Assembly (NCBI RefSeq): GCF_020171945.1
Contig: NZ_JAIVAP010000008.1
Location: 124,001 to 188,000 of the forward strand
Source of the DNA: Bacillus infantis
GTDB taxonomy: Bacteria > Bacillota > Bacilli > Bacillales > Cytobacillaceae
DNA length: 64,000 nt
Direction: 5' to 3'
The notes beneath the pieces are model-generated. The model saw only the letters and a program-made list of their open reading frames with translations. It ran no database searches and had not been told where the DNA came from. How positions within the stretch are numbered: position 1 is the first letter of the stretch; each line of letters opens with the position of its first letter. Position numbers and translations under genes: made by a program. Shown here one piece after another: positions 23,612-32,911 of the stretch.

Positions 23612-25085
23612 ACAAGATTAGCCCCCTTCGTTTCGCTTCCCTGTTCATACTGGTAATTTGGTTTCTCGCTTTGATCATATCTTCTGTTTTGCCGAAGTGG
23701 AAAAAGGTAATGGTGCCGCTGGGATGATCTGCGCTCCTGCCGACCCTGCCGGAGATTTGGACGAGGGCGCTTTCGGTAAAAATGTGGTGATCGGATCCGA
23801 TGACAGCTACGTCGATGTTCGGGAAGGTTACGCCTCTTTCCAGGATGGTTGTGGTTAAGAGTATCTCCGTTTCTTTATTGCGCATTTTTTGGACCTTGGC
23901 TTTTCGGTCGGGATCTTCGGCATGGACGGAATCAGTTTGTGTGTGGAGCTTTTGTATCAGCGGCAGTGCTGCTTCCATGATGTCGATGCGCGGGAAAAAC
24001 AGGAGGATCTGCTTGGAGGTTTGGATGCGTTGGTTGATCCAGCTGATAAGTGGAGCGGGCAGCTTGTTCTTCTTTAAGAGCTTCTCCCAGTTACCGCACC
24101 AGCGGTATTCCGGGACAGGGAGGGGATGTCGGTGGTAGCGCGCGGGAATGGTGACGTGGTCTCTTTTTCCGGAGGAGCAGTCTCTCTGCCATTTTTGGTT
24201 GGGTGTGGCGGTTAGATAGATCATGGATGACTCCGGCTTTCTTGCCTGCTGGACGGCGTATTGGAGGGTGGCATCGACTGAGTATGGGAAAGCATCCACT
24301 TCGTCCAGGATGACAGTGTCGAATGCCTGGTAAAAGCGGAACAGCTGGTGGGTGGTGGCGATGGTGAGCGGGGCGTAGATGTGGCGGTCTTCGCTGCCGC
24401 CGAAGAGGGAAGCAACGGTTATTCCAGGGAATACTTTTTTCAGGCGCGGAGTGAGTTCAAGGACTACATCGGTTCGCGGTGTGGCGAGGCAGACTCTTTT
24501 TCCAGCTTGGAGGGCATGGTCGATGCCTGCAAACAGGACCTCGGTTTTTCCGGCACCGCATACCGCCCAGACCAGGAGCTCTTTGTTTTGCTGGATGGCT
24601 TGTGCTGTGCGGTCGGAGGCAGTCTGCTGGCCGTCGGAAAGATTGCCTGTCCACTCTAGGTAGGTTTTTGACTGGGGCTGCGGTGGTTTTGGACCTTGCC
24701 AGCTGACGAGCGGGGTGCAGGAGCTGACCCGACCCATCATGATGCAGCTTCGGCAGTAGAGGCAGTCTTCACCGCATCTGGCACATGGGAATTTGGCGAA
24801 AAGGTGAGGTTGAGCGTTGCCGCAGCGGGCACATTGGGGCTTTTTGCCGGTGAGTAGGATGCCTTGGCGGTAGTTGATGTAGCCGTTTTGGTAGTGCTGA
24901 TCGATTTCTTGTGGTGTGAAAGGGAGTTCGTCTGTGAGGAGCTGCTTGCCGGTGAGCATTTCGGCCAGTTTTTTGTCCGGATTGAAGGCTGGATTGAGGG
25001 GAACTGTAGGAATTTCTGCTATTTTGGAGATTTGGGTGCCAATTGGGTCCTGGATGAGGCGCCCTTCTTGGATTTTGAACTTCAA
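23592..25085 (-). CDS. comFA: competence DNA helicase/translocase ComFA
   Basis: A 497-residue DEAD-box-like ATPase. It has an N-terminal four-cysteine zinc region (CARCGNAQP...CARCGEDCLYCRSC, about residues 80-110), Walker A AVCGAGKTEVLF near 185, the DEVD box (ILDEVDAFPYSVD) near 260, TATPN motif III and a C-terminal helicase domain (GRVGRSADHPSG). It powers inward movement of transforming DNA. It is the first gene of the comF-flagellar block, and its upstream region carries the 20-bp-phased repeat array. Confidence 0.95.
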   Translation of the reverse strand: MKFKIQEGRLIQDPIGTQISKIAEIPTVPLNPAFNPDKKLAEMLTGKQLLTDELPFTPQEIDQHYQNGYINYRQGILLTGKKPQCARCGNAQPHLFAKFPCARCGEDCLYCRSCIMMGRVSSCTPLVSWQGPKPPQPQSKTYLEWTGNLSDGQQTASDRTAQAIQQNKELLVWAVCGAGKTEVLFAGIDHALQAGKRVCLATPRTDVVLELTPRLKKVFPGITVASLFGGSEDRHIYAPLTIATTHQLFRFYQAFDTVILDEVDAFPYSVDATLQYAVQQARKPESSMIYLTATPNQKWQRDCSSGKRDHVTIPARYHRHPLPVPEYRWCGNWEKLLKKNKLPAPLISWINQRIQTSKQILLFFPRIDIMEAALPLIQKLHTQTDSVHAEDPDRKAKVQKMRNKETEILLTTTILERGVTFPNIDVAVIGSDHHIFTESALVQISGRVGRSADHPSGTITFFHFGKTEDMIKARNQITSMNREAKRRGLILYESFSS

Positions 25086-25106
25086 AACTAATCATCCTTT
25101 CCTGTT

Positions 25107-25290
25107 TATTTGCGGGATTTAAGATATATTTGCGACTTTTGAGTTTTATTTGCGACTTTTTCTTTTTATTTGCGAGTCCAAGCCATATATTTGCGACTTT
25201 TTCTTTTTATTTGCGACCTCGCCCTTGGGCGGCGTACGCCGCGAGATGCCGCATCCCCCTCTTATTAGCAACTTCCACCATATATTAGCA
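25107..25290. repeat. 20-bp-phased TATTTGCGACTT array upstream of comFA
   Basis: The core TATTTGCG (mostly TATTTGCGACTTTT) starts at 25107, 25127, 25147, 25167, 25188 and 25208, so the period is 20 bp with one 21. After a GC-rich insertion with a GCGGCGTACGCCGC palindrome (25230-25243), two variant copies, TATTAGCAACTT, start at 25263 and 25283, again 20 bp apart. The array fills the 345-bp gap between the divergent comFA and ppaC genes. It is not CRISPR, because the spacers are about 8 bp. Confidence 0.88.
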
Positions 25291-25430
25291 ACTCCCCCCT
25301 TCCCACAATCTGCCCCATCCCAAAACCCGCCCAGCCACCACGCCAAATCCCAAACCCTCCCCCTAGATTCCCCCCTCAATTTCCTCTATAATAAACCATG
25401 AAGAATCCACCTAAAAAAGGAGATTTACAT

Positions 25431-26360
25431 ATGGAAAAAACCTTAATTTTCGGACATAAAAACCCAGATACAGATACAATCTGCTCAGCAATCGCCTACG
25501 CTGACCTAAAAACACAGCTTGGCCAGGAAGTAGAAGCTGTGCGCCTAGGCGAGATCAACGGCGAAACTCAGCACGCGCTGACAAAGTTCAACGCTGAAGC
25601 CCCTCGCCTGATCAGCAATGTGGCTGACGAAGCAAACACTGTCATTCTAGTGGACCATAACGAGCGCCAGCAGAGTGCGGACGGAATTGAAAGTGTGCGT
25701 GTGGCTGAGGTTATCGACCACCACCGTATTGCCAACTTTGAAACGAACGATCCTTTGTACTACCGCTGCGAGCCTGTCGGCTGTACGGCGACGATCCTGA
25801 ACAAAATGTACAAAGAAAATAACAAGAGCATTCCAAAAGAAATCGCCGGCCTCATGCTATCAGCAATCATTTCTGACTCTCTTCTGTTCAAATCACCGAC
25901 TTGCACAGACGAAGATGTGAAGGCAGCACATGAGCTTGCAGAAATCGCGGGTGTTGATGCGGAAGAGTACGGCCTTGAAATGCTGAAGGCTGGTGCCGAC
26001 CTGAGCGATAAATCTGCTGCACAGCTGGTCAGCCTGGATGCGAAGGAATTCCAGATGGGTTCTGCTAAAGTGGAAGTAGCGCAGGTGAACGCCGTTGATA
26101 CAAACGATGTGTTTGCGCTTGAAGAAGAATTGCGTGCAGTGATCAGCAGCACGATTGCGGAAAAAGGATTGGATCTGTTCCTGTTTGTTGCGACGAATAT
26201 CCTGACGAACGATTCTGTTGCACTTGCGCTTGGCAAGGAAACAGCTGCTGTCGAGAAAGCATTCAATGTGGTGCTTGCTGATGAGAAGGCTGTCCTTCAG
26301 GGGGTTGTTTCACGTAAAAAGCAAATCGTGCCTAACCTGACTGATGCACTGACAAAGTAA
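25431..26360 (+). CDS. ppaC: manganese-dependent inorganic pyrophosphatase
   Basis: The 309-residue family II pyrophosphatase has the DHH-domain motifs [25 protein letters not shown] and VIDHHR in the first 120 residues, and the DHHA2 domain with [16 protein letters not shown] at the end. It hydrolyses PPi in the cytosol, using Mn2+. A longer frame begins at 25398, but AAGGAGA lies just before ATG 25431 and the resulting length is the family norm. Confidence 0.97.
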   Translation: MEKTLIFGHKNPDTDTICSAIAYADLKTQLGQEVEAVRLGEINGETQHALTKFNAEAPRLISNVADEANTVILVDHNERQQSADGIESVRVAEVIDHHRIANFETNDPLYYRCEPVGCTATILNKMYKENNKSIPKEIAGLMLSAIISDSLLFKSPTCTDEDVKAAHELAEIAGVDAEEYGLEMLKAGADLSDKSAAQLVSLDAKEFQMGSAKVEVAQVNAVDTNDVFALEEELRAVISSTIAEKGLDLFLFVATNILTNDSVALALGKETAAVEKAFNVVLADEKAVLQGVVSRKKQIVPNLTDALTK

Positions 26361-26366
26361 AAACTA

Positions 26367-26398
26367 GCCGCTCCGAAAATTCCGGAGCGGCATTTTTT
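26367..26398. terminator. bidirectional terminator ppaC / degV
   Basis: GCCGCTCCG (26367-26375) and CGGAGCGGC (26383-26391), followed by ATTTTTTA; it also overlaps the end of the convergent DegV gene. Confidence 0.88.
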
Positions 26399-27236
26399 AT
26401 TTCTTATACCAGCCAAGCCCCATTGAGCCTTCGCCAAGATGTGTGCCGATGACTGGGCCAAAGTAACCGATCATGAATTCAACGTTCGGCAGCTCTTTTT
26501 CAAGCTCTGCTTTCCACTCGTCAGCTTCCTTCTCGCGGTTCGCGTGGATGATGACGGCGCGGTACTCCCCGCCGCCTGATGCAGCATCACCAAGAAGATC
26601 AGCGATCCGCTTCATCGCTTTTTTGCGTGTGCGGATTTTTTCAAATGGCACGATGACCTTGTCCTGGAAATGGAGGAGCGGCTTGACCTGAAGCAGGCTC
26701 CCGATCAGTGCCTGGGCGCTTGAAAGGCGTCCGCCGCGCTGGAGATGGGAAAGGTCGTCCACCATGAAGTAGGCGCGGACTGTCTGTTTCATTTCCTCCA
26801 GGCGGGCCATGATGTCCTGCGGATCCCTGCCAGCGGCAGCCATTTCCGCAGCTTCGATAACATAAAAACCCTGGACCATGCAGCTGATTTCAGAATCAAA
26901 CGGATAGGCCCTGATTCCTTCAACCATGCTGCCGGCAGTGACAGCTCCCTGATAGGTGCCGCTGATGCCGCTCGACAGATGGATGCTGATGACTGCATCA
27001 TAATCGGCCGACAGTTTTTCAAACAGCTCGACGAATTGGCCCGTCGATGGCTGTGAGGTCGTCGGCAGCTCCTTATGCTTCACTTCTTCGTAAAATGCTT
27101 CTGCTGTAATTTCTACCTCTTCCTCGTATGTTTCGTTTCCGAAAATGACGCTGAGAGGGATCATATGTATGTTCAGTCGATCCCGCAATTCCTTCGGGAT
27201 GTATGCAGTACTGTCTGTTACTACGGCTGTTCTCAT
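26397..27236 (-). CDS. DegV-family fatty-acid-binding protein
   Basis: The 279-residue DegV/FakB protein begins MRTAVVTDSTAYIPKELRDR and has TTSQPSTGQFVELFEKL and SISGTYQGAV-type segments (HLSSGISGTYQGAVTAGSMV). FakB proteins hold a fatty acid for phosphorylation by FakA; this family is present in several copies in Bacillus. It is monocistronic. In B. subtilis a paralogue, DegV, lies beside degU, which is also the case here. Confidence 0.9.
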   Translation of the reverse strand: MRTAVVTDSTAYIPKELRDRLNIHMIPLSVIFGNETYEEEVEITAEAFYEEVKHKELPTTSQPSTGQFVELFEKLSADYDAVISIHLSSGISGTYQGAVTAGSMVEGIRAYPFDSEISCMVQGFYVIEAAEMAAAGRDPQDIMARLEEMKQTVRAYFMVDDLSHLQRGGRLSSAQALIGSLLQVKPLLHFQDKVIVPFEKIRTRKKAMKRIADLLGDAASGGGEYRAVIIHANREKEADEWKAELEKELPNVEFMIGYFGPVIGTHLGEGSMGLGWYKK

Positions 27237-27376
27237 ATAAAGAGTACCATCCTTTGTTTTTTCTCTACTATATGTCCAATTTATATTTTATATGAAAACA
27301 AGGGAAAATCCTAGGGAGAAAACAAAGCTTAATAATGGGGAATCACAATTGCAATGAGGCGAAAAAGAGAGAGTCA

Positions 27377-27529
27377 TTAATTTGAAGCGGCGAGCAGGAG
27401 ATGCGAAAGCTGCCTCCGGTTGATTTCATCGGCGATCAGTTCAATAAAGTCAGTGTCTACTTTACATATCAGGGCGTCCTCAAAAACTTTGAATAAATTC
27501 TCATCAGATAAAAGCAGCAGGCTGGACAT
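27377..27529 (-). CDS. sda: sporulation histidine-kinase inhibitor Sda
   Basis: This 50-residue protein has the Sda pattern LSDENLFKVFEDALICKVDT then DFIELIADEINRRQLSHLL, matching B. subtilis Sda (LSDELLIESYFKATEMNLN...DFIELIENEIKRRSL). Sda binds KinA and blocks phosphorelay activation when DNA replication is unfinished. GGAGGT lies 10 bp before ATG 27529. It is too short for many ORF callers. Sda is not normally in this neighbourhood, so this may be a second or relocated copy. Confidence 0.85.
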   Translation of the reverse strand: MSSLLLLSDENLFKVFEDALICKVDTDFIELIADEINRRQLSHLLLAASN

Positions 27530-27624
27530 AATCTAGTGGACCTCCATCCATTACTTTTATCCTATATTTAACACAAGATTACATATTCTGTAAACTAGTA
27601 TTTTAAATATATCTATTTGCCATT

Positions 27625-27648
27625 AAAAAGAGCACGCCTCAGCGTGCC
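27625..27648 (-). terminator. terminator of the degS-degU operon
   Basis: Minus-strand stem GCACGC / GCGTGC (27642-27647 with 27632-27637) followed by CTCTTTTTA, just past the degU stop. Confidence 0.75.
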
Positions 27649-27654
27649 CCTCCA

Positions 27655-28338
27655 TTATCTTACCTCAACCCAGCCGTTCTTGATGGCTACAACAACAGCC
27701 TGGGTGCGGTCATTCACATTCATTTTTTGCAGGATATTGCTCACATGGTTTTTAACCGTTTTTTCACTGATGAACAATGCTTCTCCGATGCCGCGGTTGC
27801 TTTTTCCGTCAGCAAGGAGCTGAAGGACTTCACATTCCCGGCGTGTCAGCAGATGCAGCGGGCGGCGGATTTCAACTTGTGTGTATCCTTCGCTGCTTCC
27901 ATTTTCATCAGATGCCAGACGGCGGTATTCTTTGACGAGATTATGGGTTACCTTTGGATGCAGGTAAGAGCCTCCATCAGCCACCACTTTGACTGCTTCA
28001 ACAAGCGCATCGGCATCCATTTCCTTCAGCAGATAGCCGCTCGCTCCCGTTTTCAGTGCATGTGTTACATAGTTTTCATCATCATGGATGGAAAGGATGA
28101 TGACCTTTGCATCCGGGTATTTGTCGACTAATTGCTTGGTCGCCTCCACGCCGTTGATTGTCGGCATGTTGATGTCCATGATCACTACATCAGGGTTGTA
28201 TTCTTCAACAAGGCCAAGGGCTTCGTTTCCGTCATCGCCCTCAGCCACTACTTCAAATGTTCTTTCAAAATCAAGGATTCTTTTTACCCCTTCTCTAAAA
28301 AGCTGATGGTCATCAATAATGACGATTTTTGTAGTCAT
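27655..28338 (-). CDS. degU: two-component response regulator DegU
   Basis: The 227-residue NarL-type regulator has a receiver domain with the phosphorylated Asp in [15 protein letters not shown] and a C-terminal LuxR helix-turn-helix ([40 protein letters not shown]). DegU-P governs secreted proteases, biofilm, motility and competence, which links it to the neutral protease and flagellar genes in this window. It is downstream of degS with a 69-bp gap that may hold its own promoter. Confidence 0.96.
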   Translation of the reverse strand: MTTKIVIIDDHQLFREGVKRILDFERTFEVVAEGDDGNEALGLVEEYNPDVVIMDINMPTINGVEATKQLVDKYPDAKVIILSIHDDENYVTHALKTGASGYLLKEMDADALVEAVKVVADGGSYLHPKVTHNLVKEYRRLASDENGSSEGYTQVEIRRPLHLLTRRECEVLQLLADGKSNRGIGEALFISEKTVKNHVSNILQKMNVNDRTQAVVVAIKNGWVEVR

Positions 28339-28407
28339 TGTTACGCCTCCCTAAAATCTCCAAGTATGATATCTCTCTAGGTAATTCTTGTATGTTTCAT
28401 AGGGCCT

Positions 28408-29550
28408 TTACTGATTCAAAGGCACCTGTATGATTACCAGCGTTCCCTTATTAATCTTTGAATCAATTGACAGCTGGCCATCAAGGAGCTCAACCCGCTC
28501 GTTCATGCCCATGATCCCAAATGATTCCTGTTTCTTCTGTTTTATATCAAAACCTTTTCCATCATCCTTAACAACGACAGTGACTTTGGAAGAGGTGATT
28601 TCAAGCTTTACATTGATTTCCTTTGCCTCTGCATGCTTCAGGGCATTCTGGACAGATTCCTGTATGAGCCTGAACAACGCAACCTCATATTTGGAAGGCA
28701 GCCTTTTATCGTCCCCCAGATTAGCAAAGGTGATTTTTGTATGATGGTGATATTCTTCGATTGTCTGAAGATATTTTTTCAAGGTCGGGACCAGTCCCAG
28801 GTCATCAAGCGCCATCGGCCTTAAATCATAGATGATACGCCTTACTTCATAGAGGGCATTGCGGACCATTTTCTTCAGGCTCTTAATTTCATTCAAGGCT
28901 TCGCCCGGCCCCCGCTCTTTATACATCCTCTCGACCAGATCGGAGCGCATCATGACGTTTGCCATCATCTGGGCAGGGCCGTCGTGAATCTCTCTCGATA
29001 ATCGTTTGCGCTCTTCCTCCTGCGCCTCGATGATCTTCAAGCCGAAGTCCTGCTTTTGCTTGGCATCCTCAAGCACTTCTCCCATCTGCCGAAGGTCGCT
29101 CATCAGATAATTCATGACCACTGTAATCTGCGAGACGAGGTTTTCTGCGCGGTCGATCGTTTCGGTAAGGCCGACAAGCCTCCGTTCGATGTCATCCCTC
29201 CGGTCCCTCAGCTGCTTTTCCAGCTGCCTGTTCATGGATAATTCCATCTGCAGGTTATGGGCCTTCTCGTATGCTTCGCGGACCTCCGCCTCTGTATAAT
29301 CCTTGAAATGCATACTGACCTCGGACAGCCGCTTCCTGGCGAACCTTGTCTGTCCTTCCAGCTTGTCCCCCTGGTCGATTGTGCCGATCACCAGCTGTTT
29401 AACTTCCTTGAGCTCATCAACCAATGTCTCGTAATCCTGCCGGCACTGCTCGCCAATGCGGAATATTTCATCCTTGCTGTTTCCGACAGTATCAATCATA
29501 TTCTCGAGAATAAAATCAAGAGCTTTTGTATCAAACTTCTTTATCTTCAT
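28408..29550 (-). CDS. degS: sensor histidine kinase DegS
   Basis: The 380-residue cytosolic kinase has a long N-terminal coiled-coil sensor region (about 1-175), the phospho-acceptor motif LSREIHDGPAQMMANVMMRS, and a HATPase domain with ALFRLIQESVQNALKHAEAK and GIMGMNERVELLDGQL. It phosphorylates DegU. An upstream frame reaches 29676, but GGAGG lies 7 bp before ATG 29550 and the B. subtilis protein starts at the same place. Confidence 0.96.
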   Translation of the reverse strand: MKIKKFDTKALDFILENMIDTVGNSKDEIFRIGEQCRQDYETLVDELKEVKQLVIGTIDQGDKLEGQTRFARKRLSEVSMHFKDYTEAEVREAYEKAHNLQMELSMNRQLEKQLRDRRDDIERRLVGLTETIDRAENLVSQITVVMNYLMSDLRQMGEVLEDAKQKQDFGLKIIEAQEEERKRLSREIHDGPAQMMANVMMRSDLVERMYKERGPGEALNEIKSLKKMVRNALYEVRRIIYDLRPMALDDLGLVPTLKKYLQTIEEYHHHTKITFANLGDDKRLPSKYEVALFRLIQESVQNALKHAEAKEINVKLEITSSKVTVVVKDDGKGFDIKQKKQESFGIMGMNERVELLDGQLSIDSKINKGTLVIIQVPLNQ

Positions 29551-30106
29551 AGCTATTCCTCCACTATTGAAGAGCAATCCCAAAACGCAAGCGTTTGAGC
29601 TCCTTATTAAGCTGATCCTGCACGGCTGATGACCGCACCTGCTGATTAGCTCCGCTTTAGATACTATGTAAACCATTTCAGCGCCACATTTATTTTAGCG
29701 CGAATCAGGAAGTTATACTATCAGTAAGATAAGAAAACTATGCCAAATTAGCAAAAATTCGGTAAAATGGCATATAAGCAGCAGATTCTATTATGTCTTA
29801 TAGCCTATTTCTTTTTTCGCGAAACAGTAAATTTTTACAGCGATTCCAGTGATAAATATCACATGAAAGAGAAATTCCAATCTATTTTACTATTTCCAAA
29901 TAGCAATTTTTCTTCTATTAGAATAATGTTTATTATACCATGCTTTAAAAACGCCGATATTAAAGTTTCATTACAATAGGATGAAAAAAGAGAGCTGTTT
30001 TGTCATCCTTCCTTGATGCAAGAATCATTTTTCATGTTTAACACTGCAGGACCTCTGTTAAAATGGAGGGGCCAGCTTTAGACAGGCACGGAAAGGAACG
30101 ATTTGC
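29551..30106. other. intergenic region degS / yvyE
   Basis: A divergent promoter region of about 550 bp, AT-rich. Open frames here (for example at 29767-29979) lack ribosome-binding sites and look like chance. No distinct operator or RNA element was recognised. Confidence 0.5.
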
Positions 30107-30745
30107 ATGCTGAACAGTTACTATACTGTAAAAGAATATGGCGAACATGAAATCATTATCCAAAGGTCCCGCTTCATCGCTCATGTGACGAGAGCCGAAA
30201 CGGAGGAAGAAGCGCAGGAATTTATTGCAGCCATAAAGAAAAAACACCATAGCGCCACACATAACTGTTCTGCCTATTTAATAGGGGAAAACGATCAGAT
30301 ACAGAAAGCAAATGACGATGGTGAGCCCAGCGGAACCGCCGGCGTACCCATTCTTGAAGTCCTGAAAAAAAAGAATCTGAAGGACACGGCAGTAATCATA
30401 ACAAGGTACTTCGGCGGAATAAAATTAGGAGCGGGAGGCCTCATCCGCGCATATGGAAAATCAACTTCTGAAGGCATTTCCGCAACAGGGATCGTCGAGA
30501 GAAAGCTTATGAAGGTCATGCATACAAAAGTTGATTACACCTGGCTCGGCAAGCTTGAAAATGAGCTTCGGTCCTCCATCTATAGCATCAAGGATATCCA
30601 CTACCTGGATACAGTTGAGATCCAGACCTATGTGGAGGAAGATGCCAGCGAAAAATTCACACAGTGGATGACCGAATTGACTAACGGACAGGCAGAAATA
30701 TCAGCAGGCGAATCACTTTATCTCGAAAATGAAGTGATTTCATAA
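30107..30745 (+). CDS. YigZ/IMPACT family protein (YvyE)
   Basis: The 212-residue protein contains the IMPACT signature: KKKHHSATHNCSAYLIGEND followed by DDGEPSGTAGVPILEVL and TRYFGGIKLGAGGLIRAYGK. A C-terminal DUF1949-type domain follows. Family members interact with the translation machinery or act as proline-peptidase-like folds; the exact role is unknown. The order degS-yvyE-LCP is conserved in Bacillus. Confidence 0.92.
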   Translation: MLNSYYTVKEYGEHEIIIQRSRFIAHVTRAETEEEAQEFIAAIKKKHHSATHNCSAYLIGENDQIQKANDDGEPSGTAGVPILEVLKKKNLKDTAVIITRYFGGIKLGAGGLIRAYGKSTSEGISATGIVERKLMKVMHTKVDYTWLGKLENELRSSIYSIKDIHYLDTVEIQTYVEEDASEKFTQWMTELTNGQAEISAGESLYLENEVIS

Positions 30746-30837
30746 ATTTAGATTTACGAATCATTATAAAGAGAGTAAAATAAATTTGATTTTCAATACT
30801 GATTCTTCAGAATCTTAAGCTCCAAAGGAGAAAAGCT

Positions 30838-31869
30838 ATGGCTAAAACCGGCAAAGACGGCCGTACACCCAGGAAAAGAAGCAAAAAGAAGGAAGTTCTT
30901 TTCTGGGTCGTTATCCCTCTTGTGATTTTGCTGCTAGGAAGCACGATTTACGGTGTGCTGCTTTACAACAAGGCGCAATATGTTGCAGACGAGTCCTATA
31001 AGCCTATTGAGAGAAAGACAGTTCTGCGGGAAGAAAAAGCTGACCCTCATATAGATAATATTTCAATTCTCATAGCAGGCATTGATGACAGTGAATCAAG
31101 GAATTTCAGTTCCGCCTCCAGGACAGATGCATTGATGCTCGCCACTTTTAATGAAAAGAAAAAAACCGTCAAGCTTCTGAGCATCCCGCGTGATTCTTAT
31201 GTGTATATACCAGCCAAAGGCTATGAAGATAAAATAAACCACGCCTACGGTAAAGGGGGCATTGTCTCCACCATTGAAACGGTCGAGAACTTCCTTGATA
31301 TCCCGGTGGATTATTACGTAAAGCTGAATTTTAATGCTTTCATAGATATTGTCGATGCCCTGGACGGAATTGAGGTGGATGTTCCCTTCGCATTCAGCGA
31401 ACAGGATTCTTCCGACACGCAAAATGCGATTTCCCTCCAGCCCGGGCTTCAGGAGCTTGACGGCGAGCAGGCGCTCGCATTGGCACGCACCCGGCATATT
31501 GACAATGATATTGAGCGCGGCAAACGGCAGCAGCAAATTTTGAAGGCTGTCTTTGACAAAGCTGTTTCCGCCAAGTCGATCACAAAGTATTCGGACATCA
31601 TCCAGGCGATCGGCGATAACTTAGAGACCGACCTCCTGTTCAGTGAGATGACATCACTCATTGATTATGCCACCGGAGGCTCAGGCCTGGAAATCGAGTC
31701 CCTTACTTTGGCAGGCAGTGACAGCTATATCGGCGGCGTCTATTATTATCAGCTTGATGAACCTGCCCTTGAGGAAATAAAGCTGAAATTGAACCAGCAC
31801 ATGGAAACAGGAGATTTTGCAGAAGGCACCTCCGATGACAGCATGTCAGACAGCCAGGTCCTTCCTTAG
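30838..31869 (+). CDS. LytR-CpsA-Psr (LCP) cell-wall glycopolymer ligase, TagV-like
   Basis: The 343-residue protein has a basic cytosolic N-terminus, one membrane segment (about 20-43) and an extracellular LCP domain with SRTDALMLATFN, VKLLSIPRDSYVYIP, KINHAYGKGG, DIVDALDGIEVDV and LARTRHIDNDIERGKRQQ. It attaches teichoic acid or a similar polymer to peptidoglycan. The B. subtilis orthologue by position is yvhJ (tagV), next to tagO; here tagO is 8 kb away. The acidic C-terminal tail ends EGTSDDSMSDS. Confidence 0.93.
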   Translation: MAKTGKDGRTPRKRSKKKEVLFWVVIPLVILLLGSTIYGVLLYNKAQYVADESYKPIERKTVLREEKADPHIDNISILIAGIDDSESRNFSSASRTDALMLATFNEKKKTVKLLSIPRDSYVYIPAKGYEDKINHAYGKGGIVSTIETVENFLDIPVDYYVKLNFNAFIDIVDALDGIEVDVPFAFSEQDSSDTQNAISLQPGLQELDGEQALALARTRHIDNDIERGKRQQQILKAVFDKAVSAKSITKYSDIIQAIGDNLETDLLFSEMTSLIDYATGGSGLEIESLTLAGSDSYIGGVYYYQLDEPALEEIKLKLNQHMETGDFAEGTSDDSMSDSQVLP

Positions 31870-31896
31870 ACCCATCCATCCCGGATGGGTTTTTTC
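31870..31896 (+). terminator. terminator of the LCP gene
   Basis: ACCCATCC (31870-31877) and GGATGGGT (31883-31890), followed by TTTTTTC, beginning at the stop codon. Confidence 0.85.
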
Positions 31897-31930
31897 TTAG
31901 CTCCCGACTCCTTAAAAGGCAGGCACGTCA

Positions 31931-32272
31931 CTATGCCATTACAGGTGCACTGCGGTTCATCCCGTATACAAACTGTTCAACTCCGATAATCTTCAGGAAC
32001 TCCATGACCTTTGCAAAAGATCTGCCTTTAAATTCCTCAATCACCTCGAATTCTTTCACATATGCAATGGTTCCATTTAAAGAGGGCTCTGGCAATGGAT
32101 CGTTCTTTTGAAGGAGCACAGATTGACTGGCCTCTTTTAATCCCGCTGAACATGTAAGGATGATGGCTTCACCAATTTTCTTTTTTCCAATCCTGAAGGA
32201 GAAAGAGAAAACAATAGTACATTGTTCATCACAGAAAGACGGCAGCACTCGCATTTCAAAATCTTTTTCCAT
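31931..32272 (-). CDS. hypothetical 113-residue cytosolic protein
   Basis: It is a mixed alpha/beta protein without signal peptide or membrane segment (VFSFSFRIGKKKIGEAIILT; YVKEFEVIEEFKGRSFAKVM). The pattern of a central strand followed by an FKGRSFAKVMEF helix loosely recalls acetyltransferase folds, but no acetyl-CoA motif is clear. ATG follows a GAGGTG site. It is alone on its strand between the LCP gene and the peptide locus. Confidence 0.6.
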   Translation of the reverse strand: MEKDFEMRVLPSFCDEQCTIVFSFSFRIGKKKIGEAIILTCSAGLKEASQSVLLQKNDPLPEPSLNGTIAYVKEFEVIEEFKGRSFAKVMEFLKIIGVEQFVYGMNRSAPVMA

Positions 32273-32441
32273 TTTACACCTCTTTCGTTTTTATTAATTC
32301 TAATATACCAGTTTCCGATTTGGGCCCATTTTGCTATATATGTTCCTCTAAGGAGCAGGCTCCTGTTAAGCCTTCATTCCACCTATGTATTGTATTAAAA
32401 TATAATTATAAGCATATTTTTCTCCGAAACTTCCTCCAATC

Positions 32442-32470
32442 AAAAAAATCACCCCGAACATCCGGGGTGA
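32442..32470 (-). terminator. terminator of the peptide gene
   Basis: Minus-strand stem TCACCCCG / CGGGGTGA (32463-32470 with 32449-32456), followed by seven T (32448-32442). Confidence 0.82.
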
Positions 32471-32560
32471 AAAGCTGTTTACATTTTTATGAAATAGGGG
32501 GGTAAATCAAATGATAGCTTGGCTGCTGCATTACTCGATAAGCTGATATGACAGGAGTGA

Positions 32561-32686
32561 TCAGTGAACTGATGGAAGCTCTAATGTCCGGGCTCCTCCG
32601 TCATTCGCACTCCCTGTTCCGGCTACACCGGCAGCTCCAATCAATAAGGTCATAACCGCCAAAATAGCAAAAATGCGTTTTTTCAT
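32561..32686 (-). CDS. secreted signalling mini-peptide, PapR-like
   Basis: The 41-residue precursor begins MKKRIFAILAVMTLLIGAAG, a clean export signal, then VAGTGSAND and a short tail ending GGARTLELPSVH. AGGAGG lies 9 bp before ATG 32686, and the gene has its own terminator. It is divergent from a PlcR-like regulator. In B. cereus the PlcR activator is paired with PapR, a 48-residue secreted precursor whose C-terminal ADLPFEF is the reimported signal; the ending LELPSVH here shares the (D/E)LP core. I infer that the C-terminal 5-8 residues are the signal. In B. cereus papR lies downstream in the same direction, so the divergent layout is unusual. Confidence 0.65.
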   Translation of the reverse strand: MKKRIFAILAVMTLLIGAAGVAGTGSANDGGARTLELPSVH

Positions 32687-32724
32687 GAACAGGTTCCTCC
32701 TTTTTTTATAAAAGCTTTTCCGAT

Positions 32725-32758
32725 AAAATAAGAGTCACACAACGGGACTTCTTATTTT
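32725..32758. promoter_or_regulatory. long inverted repeat between peptide and regulator genes
   Basis: AAAATAAGA (32725-32733) pairs perfectly with TCTTATTTT (32750-32758), and GTC/GAC extends it inward past a one-base bulge. It lies about 40 bp upstream of the peptide start and 155 bp upstream of the regulator. Either operator or attenuator is possible. Confidence 0.5.
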
Positions 32759-32911
32759 TACCAAAAACTCTACAGTCCTATTTAACCACATTTCAAAAAT
32801 GTACATATTGCCGGTTTAAAGGCCTTATGACCGAAAATTCTCTCAATTGCTCTTATTCTTACGGCCTGCCCAATCAGTTTATAACTATAGGAATAATTAC
32901 TTGGAGGTGTT

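Noticed and set aside
29767-29979. 70-codon plus-strand ORF upstream of yvyE
   Set aside because: There is no ribosome-binding site, its composition is random hydrophobic, and it lies in the AT-rich promoter region.
32725-32911. PlcR box
   Set aside because: No sequence matching TATGNAWWWWTNCATA was found in the regulator control region, so the B. cereus operator cannot be claimed.
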